A stretch of DNA of 64,000 bases from Muricauda sp. SCSIO 64092 (GTDB lineage: Bacteria; Bacteroidota; Bacteroidia; Flavobacteriales; Flavobacteriaceae). The position numbers and the translations under genes were made by a program. This document shows positions 7,649 to 16,039 of this stretch, in pieces. Position 1 is the stretch's first letter. Each line of letters begins with the position of its first letter. The stretch is taken from assembly GCF_023016285.1 (NCBI RefSeq), contig NZ_CP095413.1:1922001-1986000 (forward strand). The letters are read 5' to 3'. The notes beneath the pieces were generated by a model that did not search any database, was not told the origin of the DNA, and saw nothing but the letters and a program-made list of their open reading frames with translations.

Positions 7649-8869
7649 ATGGACAGAAGGGATTTCTCCAAAAGCTTGACAATGGCTGGAATTGCCAGTG
7701 TAATTGGCGCTCCGGTTGTTTTTGCCGATACTATTCCCAAAAATTACGTTCCCCTGGCGCTTCAGGACCCAGACCCCTTTTCACTGTTCGATAAGGATAA
7801 GGAAATGACGGTTTTGAACGACCGTCCCTGGAATATTGAGGCCAAGGCCCATCTTCTGAACGATGCCGTTACCCCAAACAGGTATATGTTCATCCGAAAC
7901 AATGGGATACTACCAAAACGGATAGATGCCGACAATTGGACATTGACCATTGATGGTGAAGCCGCGGAACGGAAAAAAGTGTATTCGCTGGCGGAGTTAA
8001 AGACAAAATTTCCCCAACACACCTATCAACTGACCTTGGAGTGCGGAGGCAATGGCAGAAGCGAGTTCGATCCCCCTGCCAAAGGGAACCAATGGACCAT
8101 AGGTGCAGTTTCCTGTGCCAACTGGACAGGGATTCGGTTACGTGATCTACTCCAGGATGTGGGTATAAAATCCGAGGCCGTATACATTGGTTACCATGCG
8201 GCGGATACCCATTTGAGTGGTGACCCCAAAAAGGAGCCTATTTCCCGTGGAGTGCCCATTTCAAAGGCCATGCAAGAGGAAACCCTTCTGGCTTTTCAGA
8301 TGAATGGAAAGGATATTCCCCTGGCACATGGCTATCCCCTACGTTTGGTCTGTGGTGGTTGGCCAGCTTCCGCTTCTGGAAAATGGATACAACGCATCAG
8401 TATCCGAAACCAGGTACATGATGGTGCCAAAATGGGAGGTGCCTCTTATCGGGTCCCTTGCGAAAGTGTTGCTCCCGGCAGTGAAGTGACGGACGAAAAT
8501 ATGTGCATTATCGAATCCATGCCCGTAAAGTCCTTAATTACCTATCCAAAGAGCGGGGCGCTTCTTAAAAAAGGGAAGAGCCTGGTCATTAACGGGCATG
8601 CCTGGGCTGGGGAACTGGAAGTTTCCCAGGTTCACTACTCCATTGATTTTGGAAGTACCTGGCATGGGTGTACCCTGGAAAAGCCCGTAAACCGATTGGC
8701 TTGGCAGCATTTTAGGGCACAGGTCAGTTTCCCTAAAAAGGGGTACTATGAAATATGGGCCAAAGCCACGGACAGCACAGGAAAAAGCCAGCCCATGGTG
8801 TTGCCCGGATGGAATCCAAAGGGATATTTGAACAACGCCTGCCATCGTATTGCCCTAAAAGTAGTTTAA
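7649..8869 (+). CDS. Periplasmic molybdenum sulfite oxidase/dehydrogenase (SorA-like)
   Basis: I chose the ATG at 7649, which gives a Tat-type start (MDRRDFSKSLTMAG); a TTG nine bases upstream is less likely. The 406-aa protein has the sulfite-oxidase Mo-cofactor fold, with the Mo-ligating cysteine in LTLECGGNGR (Cys about 132), the region W-x-G-x-x-L-R-D-L-L that follows it, and a C-terminal dimerisation domain (about residue 300 on) ending NNACHRI. There is no cytochrome b5 domain. The next gene encodes a cytochrome c two bases on, as in SorA-SorB pairs. It would oxidise sulfite to sulfate in the periplasm. A nitrate-reductase-like or YedY role is less likely because YedY lacks the C-terminal domain. 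Confidence 0.85.
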   Translation: MDRRDFSKSLTMAGIASVIGAPVVFADTIPKNYVPLALQDPDPFSLFDKDKEMTVLNDRPWNIEAKAHLLNDAVTPNRYMFIRNNGILPKRIDADNWTLTIDGEAAERKKVYSLAELKTKFPQHTYQLTLECGGNGRSEFDPPAKGNQWTIGAVSCANWTGIRLRDLLQDVGIKSEAVYIGYHAADTHLSGDPKKEPISRGVPISKAMQEETLLAFQMNGKDIPLAHGYPLRLVCGGWPASASGKWIQRISIRNQVHDGAKMGGASYRVPCESVAPGSEVTDENMCIIESMPVKSLITYPKSGALLKKGKSLVINGHAWAGELEVSQVHYSIDFGSTWHGCTLEKPVNRLAWQHFRAQVSFPKKGYYEIWAKATDSTGKSQPMVLPGWNPKGYLNNACHRIALKVV

Positions 8870-8870
8870 G

Positions 8871-9329
8871 ATGCAGAAAAACTTTCGGAAACAGATCATA
8901 TCGTTGGGCAGGTTACTCACGGTCTTTGGGCTTTTGTTGGTAACGGTATTTATGGGGATTTTTTATCTGAAGAACCATCCGGATGCCCTAAAATCAAGCG
9001 AGGTCTATGAAGTCTTGCCTGCGGATGAATCCGAAACGGTACCCTTGGATGCCCAAACCATTGCGCAATCCGGATTTATCAATGACGAAGGGGTATCGGG
9101 CGTTATTCAAAATTGCACCCAATGCCATTCGGCCAAATTGGTAACGCAAAACCGAATGAGCAAAGAAGGCTGGGAAGCTACCATTGCCTGGATGCAGGAA
9201 ACACAGAACCTATGGGATTTGGGAGCCAACCATGGGAAGATAGTGGCGTATTTGGCCAAAAACTATGGCCCCGAACGTAAAGGTCGAAGACAAAACCTGA
9301 CCAATGTGGATTGGTATGAATTGGAATAA
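8871..9329 (+). CDS. Membrane-anchored monohaem cytochrome c (SorB-like partner)
   Basis: This 152-aa protein has one N-terminal membrane helix (about residues 12-33) and a single haem-binding motif CTQCH at 82-86. Its ATG follows the sulfite oxidase stop after one base, so the two are almost certainly cotranslated. It is the expected electron acceptor for sulfite oxidation, passing electrons towards a terminal oxidase. The gene for the next protein starts two bases after its stop. Confidence 0.82.
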   Translation: MQKNFRKQIISLGRLLTVFGLLLVTVFMGIFYLKNHPDALKSSEVYEVLPADESETVPLDAQTIAQSGFINDEGVSGVIQNCTQCHSAKLVTQNRMSKEGWEATIAWMQETQNLWDLGANHGKIVAYLAKNYGPERKGRRQNLTNVDWYELE

Positions 9330-9331
9330 CT

Positions 9332-10207
9332 ATGGAAGTCTATTGGGAAGCATTTTTAAATGGTTTTAATGGTACGGTAAATTATACCTGGAAATCCATT
9401 TTGTTTCAAGTGCCGTGGTACAAAAATTACTTTTGGGGGTTGGTGGCCATTTCCCTGGTGGTCTGGTTATTGGAAATGGTCTTCCCCTGGCGAAAGGAAC
9501 AGTCCATCTTTCGAAAGGACTTTTGGCTGGATGGGTTTTATATGTTCTTCAACTTTTTTGTCTTCGCCATCGTCATACAAGGCGTTTACAATATGTTGGA
9601 AGTTGGCTTTGGACAATTGGGGATTACCGCACAAAGCCTGGCACTTTTGAGCATCGGTTCCTGGCCTATGTGGATACAACTTTTGGTCTTTTTTATATTG
9701 CTGGATTTTGTACAGTGGCTCACCCATATTGCCCTCCATAAGTTTCCATTGCTGTGGCGGTTCCATCAGGTGCACCACAGTGTAAAGGAAATGGGATTTG
9801 CGGCCCACTTACGTTACCATTGGATGGAAAACATCCTTTACAAACCGCTAAAAACGTTTGGGGTAATGCTTTTGGGAGGATTTGAGCCCGAACAGGCCTA
9901 TATTGTCCATTTTGTGGCCATTGCCATTGGGCACCTGAACCATGCCAATATCAAACTGACCTATGGCCCTTTGAAATATATTTTTAATAACCCCGTAATG
10001 CACCTCTACCACCATTCCTATGTGCTGCCCGAAGGAAAATATGGGGTGAATTTTGGGATTAGCCTGAGCCTATGGGATTATCTCTTTAAAACCTATCATA
10101 TCCCTGAGGACAGTGGGACCATTGCATTGGGCTATAAAGGTGATGAACGGATGCCCAAAGGGTTTTGGGGGCAGTTAGTGCATGGATTTAAAAAAGGGAC
10201 ATCATGA
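9332..10207 (+). CDS. Sterol desaturase / fatty acid hydroxylase superfamily membrane protein
   Basis: This 291-aa protein has four or more hydrophobic helices and the di-iron histidine boxes of the family: H-I-A-L-H, F-H-Q-V-H-H-S and H-L-Y-H-H. These set it firmly in the fatty acid hydroxylase superfamily. Its substrate is not evident; in flavobacteria such proteins act on lipids or carotenoids. It is third in the operon with sulfite oxidase and the cytochrome, with two-base spacing. That position is unusual for a lipid enzyme and may mean it is carried along or modifies envelope lipid under sulfur stress (speculative). Confidence 0.85.
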   Translation: MEVYWEAFLNGFNGTVNYTWKSILFQVPWYKNYFWGLVAISLVVWLLEMVFPWRKEQSIFRKDFWLDGFYMFFNFFVFAIVIQGVYNMLEVGFGQLGITAQSLALLSIGSWPMWIQLLVFFILLDFVQWLTHIALHKFPLLWRFHQVHHSVKEMGFAAHLRYHWMENILYKPLKTFGVMLLGGFEPEQAYIVHFVAIAIGHLNHANIKLTYGPLKYIFNNPVMHLYHHSYVLPEGKYGVNFGISLSLWDYLFKTYHIPEDSGTIALGYKGDERMPKGFWGQLVHGFKKGTS

Positions 10208-10590
10208 CCCTTCCAATTAAACGCTTCCATTATCTGCCAAACAAGTCAGTTGTAGCAAGGTCAATGTAATTGTACGGGCAATTTCCCATTTCACGATAAA
10301 TTCAGGGAACTACAGCAATTTTAAAAAAACCGCCATGTTAATCTGGTACAATTTTTAAAAAAACCTACCATTTAGATTTGTATTCAAATATTTTAAGACG
10401 AACTCATTTGAACTTTTTGGAATGATGCGAAAATTAGGGATTTTGTACCCAGTTGAAGACTTTTTTAAGTTGCACCCGCCTGCCTTCCGCATGGTGGGCA
10501 GGTAGCTGGGCTACGGAAGGAAAAAAAGACGAAAAATGGGGACAGAAAGACAATTTTTTAGCCATTTGAAAAAGTTTAAATAAGTTCGAT
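10208..10590. other. 383-bp gene-free stretch with a tandem repeat and a nested hairpin
   Basis: No convincing gene is present. A direct repeat of about 33 bp sits at 10316-10380: CAATTTTAAAAAAACCGCCA, then CAATTTTTAAAAAAACCTAC 33 bases later, each followed by a TTA-ATTTG-like run. At about 10480-10521 nested inverted repeats occur (CCTGCC/GGCAGG inside CCTTCCG/CGGAAGG, with GTAGC/GCTAC). No clear terminator T-tract follows them. Confidence 0.5.
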
Positions 10591-12309
10591 ATGTTCAAAT
10601 ACACCATCTTTGCAATACTCCTATCATTTTTCACTTTGTTTGGTTGCGGACAGCAAAGTCCGCAGGACTATAACGGAAACTGGATAGGGACTTTACCGGA
10701 CAGACAGGGTTTCAATTTTAAGGTTACCCTGGAAAATATAACCTCCAACCGCTATCACCTGACCATTGCCAATACCAAAACCATTATGGATAGGGAGGTG
10801 AAATCGATGTACGATAACCATGTCCAGTTTTCCATTGATGATCAGCTCCACTTTGAGCTGTACCCCATGAAAAATGGACAGGAACTTACCGGTTTCATTA
10901 AATCCGGAAGGTTTCTTTACCATATGAGCCTAAAACAGGTGGAACACAACACCTATGAAGGCCGTTGGAATCCGTTTATGTTTGATGACGGCCTTATATC
11001 CGATGATATACTGCTCTATGTTGAAAAAACCAATGAATCCGGGCTTGTTGCCTATCCCTTTTTTGGCGATCAACGGTTTAGGGGAACCTGGGCAAGTGGG
11101 TTTGAAAAGAAAGGGGACACCCTTTTTTTTAGTGACGACAACACAGGTTTTAATTTTCGCGCCCTATTCGCCAAAAATGGCATTGGGTTGGAGATGTATT
11201 TGGTTGATGCCCTTATTACAAAGACCACCCTACAACACTCGGAAGAGGATTGGGAATATAGGACGGATGCCCCCGATCAAACCCAAACTACCAACAAACC
11301 CCCACAGTTGGACGATGGATGGGCCGTAGCAGATGGTAATGACCATGCCATCAACAAAACCAAATTGCAGGAATTGATCGATAACGTCAATTCCAAAAAA
11401 CTCGTAAATACCCATAGCATTCTCATTGCCAAGGAAGGGAAACTGGTATTTGAAACCTATTTTGATGGTTTTAATGCCCGTATTCCCCATGATCAGCGCT
11501 CGGCATCAAAGAGTATTTCATCCGCTGTGATAGGTATTGCCCTTAATGATGGCCTTATGGAAAGTGTTGACGAAAAACTGTACGACTTTGTCCCCGAAGC
11601 ATATCAATACACAAAAAATCCCTTGAAATCCAAAATCCGAATCAAGGACTTATTGACGATGAGTTCCGGATTGGACGTAAACAATCTGGCCTCTGAAGAC
11701 TATTACCAAGACCCCAATAATTCCAACAGTTGGCTAAAAACGGTTTTGGAAGCGCCTATGGTACACGAACCTGGAACCTATGCCGATTATGGCTCTGCAA
11801 ATCCTTTTTTGTTGGGGGTGTGTTTGCGCGAACGCCTGCAAAAACCCATGGAACGCTATATGGATGAAAAACTGTTTGCCCCTTTGGGCATTACCAACTA
11901 TATCAATCAGACCGATGACACAAAGTCCTCTCCCTATTTTGGCGGAGGAATGCTCATTACCCCAAGGGATATGCTCAAATTTGGGCAACTCTATCTCAAC
12001 AAGGGGAAATGGAAGGGCGTACAGATCATTGCTGAACGTTGGGTGGAAGAATCATTTGAAAAACATGTGCAACTACAAGATGTAAGGGACAAGAACGCCT
12101 ATGGATATCAATGGTGGCATGATACGTATACCATCAATAACAAAGCCATTGAAACTGTGGAAGCCAGGGGGGCCGGCGGGCAATTTATTTTTATTATTCC
12201 CGAATTGGAAGCCGTGGTCGTCATCACCTCCGGAAATTTTCGAAATCGGAAAGGCAATCAACCACGGGAAATACTAAGGGACTATATACTGCCCGCAATG
12301 GTATTTTAA
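10591..12309 (+). CDS. Serine hydrolase (class C beta-lactamase family) lipoprotein
   Basis: This 572-aa protein starts with a lipoprotein signal ending LFGCG (Cys at about 19). Residues 25-240 form an unrecognised N-terminal beta-rich region. The beta-lactamase/transpeptidase domain follows, with the catalytic SxxK at 304-307 (SASK) and a Y-x-S-type motif (YGSAN near residue 400). The third motif looks like GAGGQ instead of the classic HxG/KTG. It is probably an esterase, peptidase or transglycosylase-associated hydrolase at the cell surface; antibiotic hydrolysis is not implied. It is unlinked in function to the sulfur genes. A separate paralogous-fold enzyme lies at 52828-53961. Confidence 0.85.
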   Translation: MFKYTIFAILLSFFTLFGCGQQSPQDYNGNWIGTLPDRQGFNFKVTLENITSNRYHLTIANTKTIMDREVKSMYDNHVQFSIDDQLHFELYPMKNGQELTGFIKSGRFLYHMSLKQVEHNTYEGRWNPFMFDDGLISDDILLYVEKTNESGLVAYPFFGDQRFRGTWASGFEKKGDTLFFSDDNTGFNFRALFAKNGIGLEMYLVDALITKTTLQHSEEDWEYRTDAPDQTQTTNKPPQLDDGWAVADGNDHAINKTKLQELIDNVNSKKLVNTHSILIAKEGKLVFETYFDGFNARIPHDQRSASKSISSAVIGIALNDGLMESVDEKLYDFVPEAYQYTKNPLKSKIRIKDLLTMSSGLDVNNLASEDYYQDPNNSNSWLKTVLEAPMVHEPGTYADYGSANPFLLGVCLRERLQKPMERYMDEKLFAPLGITNYINQTDDTKSSPYFGGGMLITPRDMLKFGQLYLNKGKWKGVQIIAERWVEESFEKHVQLQDVRDKNAYGYQWWHDTYTINNKAIETVEARGAGGQFIFIIPELEAVVVITSGNFRNRKGNQPREILRDYILPAMVF

Positions 12310-12470
12310 AATCCGGCGCACTGCCACATTCCAAAATACCATGGTATGGAACCAAGCATTAGGGCTATGTATCCCCTCGATCCATCTCTTTAATAGGATT
12401 GTCTTTTTGGGGAAGCCATCCATATGCTCCCTTGATTCTTTTGTAACTTCGTTTGGACGAACGGAACCTA

Positions 12471-12491
12471 GGGCTGCACTAAGTGTAGCCC
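12471..12491. promoter_or_regulatory. Hairpin GGGCTGCACT-A-AGTGTAGCCC before rsgA
   Basis: A near-perfect 10-bp inverted repeat with a one-base loop lies 53 bases upstream of the rsgA start. The left half, GGGCTGCACT, recurs alone at about 13733-13742 before the next gene. It has no following T-run, so it is more likely an RNA structure or operator than a terminator. Role unknown. Confidence 0.35.
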
Positions 12492-12544
12492 TTCCCGTCG
12501 CAGATAGTAAAGCAAAAGTCCAAAGTTTACCCGAAAATTTAAAA

Positions 12545-13609
12545 ATGACCCTGGAAGATTTAGGATATACCGCAGCACTGGAGAATTACCGAAAGGAACA
12601 TGGTTTGGATTCATTTGGAATAGGACGGGTGATATCCGAACATAAAGAACGGTATGTGGTAAAGAATACTGAAAATGAATACGATGGGGAAATCATTGGG
12701 AATTTACGCTTTTCCGCAAGTAGCAGGGCGGATTTTCCTGCAGTGGGTGATTGGGTAGTCATTTCTGCGTATGATGAAAACAAAGTACTTATCCATTCGG
12801 TATTACCGAGAAAGACCAGTATAGAACGCCAAGCGGTGGGGAAACAGGGAGAGAAACAGATCATTGCCACCAATATTGACTATGCCCTTATTTTGCAGGC
12901 GGTCGATCGGGATTTCAACCTTAACCGCATCGAACGGTATCTCACCATTTGCCATGCGGCCAAAGTAGAACCCCTTATTATCCTCACCAAAACCGACCTC
13001 ATAGACGCCCTCCAACTAACGGAGCTCGTCGACACACTTCAAAAAAGAACACAACAGATCCCGGTAATTCCCTTGAGCAATGAATCGCAGCAAGGCATTG
13101 AAATCTTAAAAACATACTTAAGAAAAGGAAAAACCTATTGTCTATTGGGATCTTCGGGAGTAGGAAAATCTACGCTGATCAATAATCTAATCGGGGTGGA
13201 GGTCATGGCCACTACGGCAATTAGCGAACGTATTAATCGGGGAAAGCACACCACTACGCACCGGGAATTGATCGTAACGGAAATGGGGATATTAATCGAC
13301 AACCCTGGAATGCGGGAGGTGGGTATGACAGATGCTCCGGATGGACTGGATATGACCTTCGATGCCATCATTGAATTCTCTGCACAATGCAAATTTTCGG
13401 ATTGCACGCATACCAATGAAATTGATTGCGCAGTTTTGGAAGCGCTTTCCCATAGGGAAATTGATCGATCGTCCTATGAAAATTACCTAAAAATGGAGCG
13501 GGAAAAAGAACACTTTGAATTGACGGTGGCCGAGAAACGAAAAAAAGACAAGGATTTCGGAAAATTGGTCAAGGAATTCAAAAAAAGGAAAAAACAGGGC
13601 AAGTACTAA
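12545..13609 (+). CDS. rsgA: Ribosome biogenesis GTPase RsgA
   Basis: I start at the ATG at 12545 (MTLEDLGYTAALENYR), which matches the usual N-terminus; the open frame extends 68 codons further up through the hairpin region without typical sequence. The 354-aa protein has an OB-fold first (about 25-95). The circularly permuted GTPase follows: TKTD at 148-151 (G4), the P-loop GSSGVGKS at 202-209 (G1), DNPGM (G3). It ends with a zinc-binding C-terminal segment (C-x5-C-x-H-x6-C). RsgA matures the 30S subunit. This is a housekeeping gene with no visible link to its neighbours. Confidence 0.95.
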   Translation: MTLEDLGYTAALENYRKEHGLDSFGIGRVISEHKERYVVKNTENEYDGEIIGNLRFSASSRADFPAVGDWVVISAYDENKVLIHSVLPRKTSIERQAVGKQGEKQIIATNIDYALILQAVDRDFNLNRIERYLTICHAAKVEPLIILTKTDLIDALQLTELVDTLQKRTQQIPVIPLSNESQQGIEILKTYLRKGKTYCLLGSSGVGKSTLINNLIGVEVMATTAISERINRGKHTTTHRELIVTEMGILIDNPGMREVGMTDAPDGLDMTFDAIIEFSAQCKFSDCTHTNEIDCAVLEALSHREIDRSSYENYLKMEREKEHFELTVAEKRKKDKDFGKLVKEFKKRKKQGKY

Positions 13610-13781
13610 CTGCCTCGATTTGCTGCGGCAATTGCAAAAGAATTTCCCGGTTTAAAACGATTATATTTAGTTGTTTTCCTTCCTTATTGTAGGAAAAATA
13701 TTTCGTATTTTTAATAATCAAATTAAACACAGGGCTGCACTCCGCGTCCCTTCTATTTTAAGTACTTAACCAATTTAAATT

Positions 13782-14858
13782 ATGAGAAAGATAGCGCTAT
13801 TCATAGGTATTTCCCTATTCGCAATTAAATCAACTTTTGGACAATTTGATCAAAGCTATAGGGGGCAAGGCCATACCAAACCCTCCCAAACACCTTGGAT
13901 TCAGTTTTATGGGGGATTTGTCGATGATGATCTTGCCAATTATCCGGCATCCTACGGTTCACTTTTCGGATATTCCAATGTGAACAATGGGTATGGCTAT
14001 TCTTACCAACTATTTAAGGGACACACAAAACCCCAACTCAAAGTTAGGTTTGCCAATTTTTCTGCCGGGGACCAATGGTATTCATGGAAATCCCTTTTTG
14101 ACAGTGGCAATAATATCATTTACGAAGGGGGAGATATTGAAAGCAGAATAAGGGGATACACTCATATTTATGGTAGGCCCAACGACGGAATTTTACATTT
14201 ACATGGAGGCACTTCCAATGGCCCTGTTTTCATAAATTACAATGAGACAGGGAATGTTGTACTGGTAAAAGGTGGGGGAAGGGTCGGAATAAATACCAAT
14301 TCACCAAGTGACCTTTTGACCATTGAAGAAGAAAATTCCTATGCCACTATTCGGTTAAGAAGAACAGGGGCGTACCCAGCAGATTTTAGGATCTGGTCAG
14401 GCTACAATCAACTTGAATTCAGGAACTCTGCCAATGACATCAAAATGGTAATGGAGGACAATGGCAATGTGGGTATAGGAACTGCGTGGGCCGAAGCGAA
14501 ACTAACGGTGGCCGGGAATATCCACTCCCGTGAAATTAAGGTTAAGGTCGACGCCGGGGCCGACTTTGTTTTCAACGATTCCTATGATCTAAGATCACTT
14601 GAAGAGACCGAAAGGTTCATTAATCGATATAAACACCTTCCTGAAATTGCTCCCGAAAAGGAAATGCTGGAGAATGGGGTTCTGATTGGAGAGCTGAATA
14701 TTAAACTCCTTCAGAAAATTGAAGAACTGACACTTTACACCATTCAGCAAGAAAAGAAAATCAAACATCTTGAAAGGGAAAACAAACAACTGACCATGGT
14801 AAGCCAAAAACTTTTGGAGTTACAAACTAGAGTGGAAAAATTAGAATCGGAAAAATAA
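13782..14858 (+). CDS. Secreted coiled-coil (tail-fibre-like) surface protein
   Basis: The 358-aa product starts with a signal peptide (MRKIALFIGISLFAIKSTFG). A beta-rich middle contains the repeated NVGIGT motif that is typical of Bacteroidota tail-fibre-like proteins. The C-terminal domain (A-x-E/REI-x-V...DYVF-x-D/E-Y-x-L-R-S/T-x-E-E, then HLPEI and N-x-K-L-L-Q-K-I-E-E-L-T-L-Y) leads into a coiled coil rich in Glu and Lys. This C-terminal unit resembles peptidase S74-type chaperone domains in position only; I see no catalytic dyad. Function unknown, perhaps an adhesin-like surface fibre. The next gene is a shorter paralogue, one base downstream. Confidence 0.75.
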   Translation: MRKIALFIGISLFAIKSTFGQFDQSYRGQGHTKPSQTPWIQFYGGFVDDDLANYPASYGSLFGYSNVNNGYGYSYQLFKGHTKPQLKVRFANFSAGDQWYSWKSLFDSGNNIIYEGGDIESRIRGYTHIYGRPNDGILHLHGGTSNGPVFINYNETGNVVLVKGGGRVGINTNSPSDLLTIEEENSYATIRLRRTGAYPADFRIWSGYNQLEFRNSANDIKMVMEDNGNVGIGTAWAEAKLTVAGNIHSREIKVKVDAGADFVFNDSYDLRSLEETERFINRYKHLPEIAPEKEMLENGVLIGELNIKLLQKIEELTLYTIQQEKKIKHLERENKQLTMVSQKLLELQTRVEKLESEK

Positions 14859-14859
14859 A

Positions 14860-15615
14860 ATGAAGAACAGAATTTACATTATTTATGTAGTGTCCCTGTT
14901 AGGTTTACCATCTTATGCCCAGTGGACAGATAATGGGAACAATCTAACAACAACTGATAATGTTGGTATTGGCACAACTAATCCGACTTCGAAATTGCAA
15001 TTAATGGATGGAAATAGCGGATTAACCCTTCATGCCAATAATGTTTGGGAGGGAATAGGATTCAATAGAAGTGCAAGGACAGGTCAAATATTGAATACAA
15101 ATAAAACAGCTTGGCAATTTACGGCCAGGGATGAACGCTTTTCCCTTGAAGGGTACAACGGGGCAACCAACAGTTTGTTAAATGTTTTGAAAAATGGCAA
15201 TGTCGGTATCGGAACAAAAAATCCCGATATGAAATTGACCGTTAAAGGCAATGTTCATGCCGAGGAGATGAGAATTGACCTTAGCGTACCTGCTCCCGAT
15301 TATGTGTTCAAGGAAGATTACAAGCTTAGAACTATTGAAGAAGTAGAGCAATTCATAATAGAAAACCATCATCTACCGGAAATGCCATCCGCAAAAGATT
15401 TTGAACAGCACGGAGTCATGCAGGCCGAAATGGACATGAACCTTCTTAAAAAGATTGAAGAGCTTACGCTTTATCTCATTGAACAGAACAAACAAAATCA
15501 ATCGCAAAAAGCTCGAATCGAGCAACTTGAAAAAGAGTTGGCGGCCTTGAAAAAAAGTAATGGAATTACCAGGGATACTATGACGAACGTGTCTAAGTAC
15601 TTTCGGGAAAAGTGA
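14860..15615 (+). CDS. Secreted coiled-coil (tail-fibre-like) protein, paralogue
   Basis: This 251-aa protein begins MKNRIYIIYVVSLLGLPSYA, a signal peptide. It contains NVGIGTTNP and NVGIGTKNP repeats. It shares with the upstream gene the C-terminal unit: AEEMRIDL, DYVFKEDYKLR, HLPEMPS and NLLKKIEELTLYLIEQ before a coiled coil. Its start is one base after the stop of 13782-14858, so the pair is one operon produced by tandem duplication and divergence. It lacks most of the N-terminal beta region of its neighbour. Function unknown. Confidence 0.75.
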   Translation: MKNRIYIIYVVSLLGLPSYAQWTDNGNNLTTTDNVGIGTTNPTSKLQLMDGNSGLTLHANNVWEGIGFNRSARTGQILNTNKTAWQFTARDERFSLEGYNGATNSLLNVLKNGNVGIGTKNPDMKLTVKGNVHAEEMRIDLSVPAPDYVFKEDYKLRTIEEVEQFIIENHHLPEMPSAKDFEQHGVMQAEMDMNLLKKIEELTLYLIEQNKQNQSQKARIEQLEKELAALKKSNGITRDTMTNVSKYFREK

Positions 15616-15751
15616 TTGTATACAAAAGGTCGAACACCTATTGCACAATAGTACATACAGGGCAAAAATTTGAACATCGGAAAAAAACGAACTGGCTGGG
15701 GTTCAAAAAAGTCCTTACCGAAACATCTTAAGAAAAGCGGGGTGCTGGGCC

Positions 15752-16039
15752 TTAAGTTAGCAACCCTACCAACTGGTTGGCCTGCACCACACCGGATTGG
15801 CGCCACACCAGTTCCCCATTTTTAAAGACCATTAAGGTGGGTACGCCGCGCACCTGATATTTTTGTGCCAAAGCCTGGTTTTTATCCACATCTATCTTAA
15901 TGATTTTTGCCGCATCCCCCACTTGGTCCTTGACCTGTTCCAAAATGGGCATCATGGTTTGGCATGGGCCACACCACGTGGCATAAAAATCGATTAGGAC
16001 AGGTTTGTCCCCTGTGATGATTTCCTTAAAACTCGACAT
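15752..16039 (-). CDS. Thioredoxin
   Basis: I start at the ATG at 16039 ([20 protein letters not shown]), giving a 95-aa classic thioredoxin. The active site WCGPC has Cys23 and Cys26, with the cis-proline in RGVPTL. It lacks a signal peptide, so it is cytoplasmic. It overlaps the stop of the upstream haem protein and is third in the operon rhodanese-haem protein-thioredoxin, which begins at a promoter with the sulfur-regulon palindrome. Thioredoxin could release sulfide or sulfite from protein persulfides or reduce rhodanese (inferred). Confidence 0.92.
   Translation of the reverse strand: MSSFKEIITGDKPVLIDFYATWCGPCQTMMPILEQVKDQVGDAAKIIKIDVDKNQALAQKYQVRGVPTLMVFKNGELVWRQSGVVQANQLVGLLT

Noticed and set aside
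10480..10521. Terminator after the sterol-desaturase-like gene
   Set aside because: The nested hairpin is followed by A-rich, not T-rich, sequence on the plus strand and lies about 270 bases from the stop.
10591..12309. Antibiotic-resistance beta-lactamase
   Set aside because: The fold is class C-like but the third motif is atypical and a large N-terminal domain is present; such proteins in Bacteroidota are mostly esterases or peptidases. The same caution applies to 52828-53961.
13782..15615. Prophage tail-fibre genes
   Set aside because: The NVGIGT repeats resemble phage fibres, but both products have signal peptides and there are no other phage genes nearby, so chromosomal surface proteins are more likely.
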